Shown piece by piece: positions 62,138-64,000 of a stretch of 64,000 bases of DNA (position 1 is its first letter; each line of letters starts with the position of its first letter). This stretch comes from Aurantibacter sp034110465 (GTDB taxonomy: Bacteria; Bacteroidota; Bacteroidia; Flavobacteriales; Flavobacteriaceae). The notes under the pieces were generated by a model. It was not told the origin of the DNA. It worked only from the letters and a program-made list of their open reading frames with translations, and did not search any database. The stretch lies in contig JAWUZD010000010.1 of assembly GCA_034110465.1 (NCBI GenBank), forward strand, positions 264,804 through 328,803, in the 5' to 3' direction. Both the position numbers and the translations under genes were made by a program.

Positions 62138-62953
62138 ATGGATTTTATAAAAACTACAGAACAAGATTCTAAATATAATAATTTAGAAAAAATGTCTCTA
62201 AATCAACTTCTTGTTAATATTAATAACGAAGACCATTTAGTGCCACAAGCCGTAAAAAAAGCGATACCACAAATAGAAACACTAACAGAACAAATAGTTT
62301 TAAAACTAAAGGCTGGCGGAAGGTTATTCTATATGGGCGCTGGAACAAGCGGAAGACTTGGAGTTGTAGATGCATCGGAATGTCCACCGACATTTGGCGT
62401 ATCACATCATGTGGTTATTGGATTAATAGCTGGTGGAGAAAAAGCCATTAGAAAAGCTGTAGAAAATGCAGAAGATTCTAAAACACAAGGTTGGTTAGAT
62501 TTACAAGATAATAATATAACAGAAAAAGATGTTGTAATAGGAATTGCGGCTTCTGGAACTACACCTTATGTTATTTCAGCTTTAGAAAAATGTAATCAAA
62601 ATAATATTATTACAGGTTGTATAACGTGTAATGAATCAAGTCCATTAGCAAAAACAGCCAAATATCCAATAGAAGTAACCGTAGGATCTGAGTTTTTAAC
62701 AGGAAGTTCAAGAATGAAAGCTGGTACTGCTCAAAAATTAGTCTTAAATATGATTAGTACAAGTACTATGATTCAATTAGGAAAAGTAAAAGGCAATAAG
62801 ATGGTAGATATGCAATTATCTAACTATAAGTTAATTCAGAGAGGAACACAAATGATTGTAGATGAATTAAATATTCCAGAACAAAAAGCTAAAGAACTTT
62901 TACTAAAACATAAGAATGTCCGTAATGCTATAAATAACTATAATGGAAACTAA
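62138..62953 (+). CDS. murQ: N-acetylmuramic acid 6-phosphate etherase
   Basis: This 271-residue SIS-domain enzyme cleaves the lactyl ether of MurNAc-6-phosphate to give GlcNAc-6-phosphate, recycling cell-wall sugars. Conserved blocks: KLKAGGRLFYMGAGTSGRLG, then VVDASECPPTFGVSHHVVIG with the catalytic Glu, GGEKAIRKAVENAEDS, VVIGIAASGTTPYV and GSSRMKAGTAQKLVLNMIST. The length is a little shorter than E. coli MurQ (298) at the C-terminus, as usual in Bacteroidota. The stop overlaps the next gene by 11 bases. A promoter-like element abuts the start. Confidence 0.95.
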   Translation: MDFIKTTEQDSKYNNLEKMSLNQLLVNINNEDHLVPQAVKKAIPQIETLTEQIVLKLKAGGRLFYMGAGTSGRLGVVDASECPPTFGVSHHVVIGLIAGGEKAIRKAVENAEDSKTQGWLDLQDNNITEKDVVIGIAASGTTPYVISALEKCNQNNIITGCITCNESSPLAKTAKYPIEVTVGSEFLTGSSRMKAGTAQKLVLNMISTSTMIQLGKVKGNKMVDMQLSNYKLIQRGTQMIVDELNIPEQKAKELLLKHKNVRNAINNYNGN

Positions 62954-63170
62954 AAGAACAAATAAAGACGTATTAGTAGAAGGTTTAAAAAAAATGGGTA
63001 TAGCATTAGCTTTATTAATCGCTGGTCCAATCTTATTACACTTGGTATTAATTAACAGAGAAAAACCATTCTTTATTCCATTATTTATAATTGCAATCAT
63101 AATATGTGGATTAGCAATCTATTTCATATTTAAAGGCATAAAAACAATTATGTCAAGTCTGTTTGATTAG
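62943..63170 (+). CDS. DUF6095-like small membrane protein
   Basis: This 75-residue protein has two membrane segments (IALALLIAGPILLHLVLI, about 20-37; FFIPLFIIAIIICGLAIYFI, about 43-62) joined by a short basic loop. The pattern and the opening TNKDVLVEGLKKMG resemble DUF6095 proteins of Flavobacteriaceae. The start overlaps the last 11 bases of murQ, so it is translated from the same mRNA, and a link with cell-wall recycling is possible but not shown. No catalytic residues are seen. Confidence 0.75.
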   Translation: METKRTNKDVLVEGLKKMGIALALLIAGPILLHLVLINREKPFFIPLFIIAIIICGLAIYFIFKGIKTIMSSLFD

Positions 63171-63231
63171 ATTATTCAAAAAATCCAATCATACTCAAAA
63201 TTAACCAAATTTTAAAGAAATATATTTTTTG

Positions 63232-63735
63232 ATGAGCGAAGTAACAAGTAAAGCAATTGCAGTAGAGTACAATCTATATAAAGAAACTGCTACAGGAGAA
63301 TTAATAGAAACAACAGAAGGAAAAGAGCCATTAGCATTCTTATCAGGTTTGGGACAAATGATACCGGAATTTGAAGATAATGTAACCGAGTTAAAAGAAG
63401 GAGATACCTTCTCATTCGGGATAAAGTCAGAAAATGCCTATGGAACACATAAACCAGAAGCTGTTATAGAACTTGCACAAGATATGTTTATGAACGAAGG
63501 AAAATTAATTCCTGAAGTAGAAGTAGCCAATATCTTACCTTTACAAGATCAAAATGGTAATGTAATTCCTGGTAAAATAGTTTCAATTAATAAAGAAACG
63601 ATTACTGTAGATGTAAACCATTTATTAGCAGATCAAGACTTACATTTCACAGGTAAGATCTTAGAAATGAGAGAAGCAACAACAGAAGAATTAGAGCACG
63701 GTCACGTTCACGGTGCAAACGGACACAAACAATAA
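63232..63735 (+). CDS. FKBP-type peptidyl-prolyl isomerase, SlyD-like
   Basis: The ATG at 63232 (MSEVTSKAIAVEYNLY) is chosen over the TTG just before it; it gives 167 residues. The FKBP barrel is interrupted by the IF chaperone domain as in SlyD: PLAFLSGLGQMIPEFED and FSFGIKSENAYG, then the flap insertion (MNEGKLIPEVEVANILPL), then VDVNHLLADQDLHFTGKILE. The C-terminal tail is His-rich (EHGHVHGANGHKQ), typical of metal-binding SlyD. It is cytoplasmic and folds proline-containing clients. It is followed by a bidirectional terminator and faces the rRNA operon tail. Confidence 0.93.
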   Translation: MSEVTSKAIAVEYNLYKETATGELIETTEGKEPLAFLSGLGQMIPEFEDNVTELKEGDTFSFGIKSENAYGTHKPEAVIELAQDMFMNEGKLIPEVEVANILPLQDQNGNVIPGKIVSINKETITVDVNHLLADQDLHFTGKILEMREATTEELEHGHVHGANGHKQ

Positions 63736-63790
63736 TAACTAAATTTAGATTTAGAACATAAAATAGCCTTAATTCAATTTTATTTAGAAC

Positions 63791-63827
63791 AAAACAGCCT
63801 TAACACAATATGTGTTAAGGCTGTTTT
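63791..63827. terminator. Bidirectional intrinsic terminator
   Basis: Seventeen-base perfect arms (AAAACAGCCTTAACACA and its complement) with a three-base loop. It lies between the plus-strand SlyD-like gene and the minus-strand rRNA operon. Confidence 0.93.
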
Positions 63828-63881
63828 AATATAATTAAATGGTAACTATTAATCCTTTAATAAAAAAGTATAAAACAAAAA

Positions 63882-63911
63882 AAATCCTCAACAAATAAAT
63901 GTTGAGGATTT
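63882..63911 (-). terminator. Terminator of the rRNA operon
   Basis: Twelve-base arms (AAATCCTCAACA and TGTTGAGGATTT) with a six-base loop. On the minus strand it is just past the 5S end and is followed by a run of T residues. Confidence 0.9.
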
Positions 63912-63919
63912 CTAAAAAA

Positions 63920-64000
63920 GGCGACGACCTACTCTTCCACAATGTAGTACCATCGGCGCAAATGGGCTTAACTTCTCTGTTCGGAATGGTAAGAGGTGAG
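63920..64000 (-). rRNA. rrf: 5S rRNA, 5' part beyond window edge
   Basis: On the minus strand the sequence carries the conserved 5S core: CCATTCCGAACAGAGAAG, then TTAAGCCC and GATGGTACTAC, and the 3' end GAGTAGGTCGTCGCC. About 25-30 bases of the 5' end lie past 64000. It is the last gene of an rRNA operon, transcribed towards the left, with a terminator directly after it. Confidence 0.96.

Noticed and set aside
62903..63100. A 65-codon minus-strand frame opposite the end of murQ
   Set aside because: It is antisense to two supported genes and its hydrophobic stretch mirrors the DUF6095 membrane segments.
1..64000. CRISPR arrays, insertion sequences, prophage genes, tRNA genes, toxin-antitoxin pairs
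   Set aside because: No regularly spaced repeats, transposase, integrase, phage structural gene, tRNA cloverleaf or convincing toxin pair was recognised. The YwqK-like name of the protein at 34296 does not by itself show an antitoxin.

Overview
The window is AT-rich chromosomal DNA from a member of the Bacteroidota, almost certainly a marine-type Flavobacteriaceae. The grounds are: promoters of the Bacteroidota form (TTG/TTTG, about 19 bases, then TAnnTTTG) in front of many genes; little sign of Shine-Dalgarno sequences; many lipoproteins and carboxypeptidase-regulatory-like/TonB proteins; a bacillithiol-synthesis BshC; a monomeric isocitrate dehydrogenase; and several small domain families (DUF2911, DUF4249, DUF6095, DUF3820) that are typical of the group. 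The genus cannot be fixed from the sequence alone.

Region 1 (1-16112, all minus strand) is a surface-polysaccharide locus. Transcription appears to start at a promoter near 16083-16112. It runs through an outer-membrane export lipoprotein (Wza-like), a Wzc-like co-polymerase/tyrosine kinase with a Tyr-Gly tail, an ABC-2 permease (Wzm-like) and an ATPase with a C-terminal glycan-binding-type domain (Wzt-like). These are followed by methyltransferases, an acyltransferase, five glycosyltransferases (two of GT4 type, three of GT2/GT-A type), a further glycosyltransferase-like protein of unknown family, a 2-oxoglutarate/iron oxygenase and a sugar nucleotide epimerase. No Wzx flippase or Wzy polymerase is seen, so ABC-transporter-dependent export is inferred. 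A decayed copy of the 3' end of one cluster gene lies at 6749-6900. The last glycosyltransferase runs off the left edge.

Region 2 (16137-27333, plus strand) holds housekeeping and conserved flavobacterial genes: an ABC-F ATPase, a methyltransferase, cobalamin adenosyltransferase, a small acidic protein, secA, a J-domain/KTSC fusion, a divergent asparagine-synthetase-like protein, a DUF2911 protein and the MeaB GTPase. Cobalamin adenosyltransferase and MeaB together suggest B12-dependent methylmalonyl-CoA mutase activity in this organism.

Region 3 (27435-46966, mostly minus strand) holds a PAP2/small-protein/MATE operon, a nitronate monooxygenase with mnmA, yidC and pyrG, small conserved proteins, a LysM/periplasmic-binding fusion, guaA and bshC. 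A pair of plus-strand fasciclin lipoproteins sits inside it as a tandem duplication that includes the terminators. Two genes here are broken: a TPM-domain lipoprotein with two shifts, each in an eight-base A/T run, and a PLP-dependent decarboxylase with one single-base shift.

Region 4 (47085-63735, almost all plus strand) holds a DEAD-box helicase with a structured 5' leader, two carboxypeptidase-regulatory-like secreted proteins, trmH (minus strand), a sirtuin lacking the usual zinc cysteines, an isolated acyltransferase, trmD, rplS with a leader, a pentapeptide-repeat protein, isocitrate dehydrogenase, a TonB receptor with its DUF4249 lipoprotein, murQ with a DUF6095 membrane protein, and an FKBP/SlyD-type isomerase. 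The window ends in a 5S rRNA gene on the minus strand, the tail of an rRNA operon facing the protein genes.

No CRISPR array, insertion sequence, prophage or tRNA gene was recognised, and no gene-free stretch exceeds 300 bases. I did not find a clear new multi-gene system. The strongest leads are the helicase leader with two mutually crossing stems, the A8-run frameshifts, the polysaccharide locus with its unclassified protein and oxygenase, and a set of promoters lying only three to four bases before start codons.
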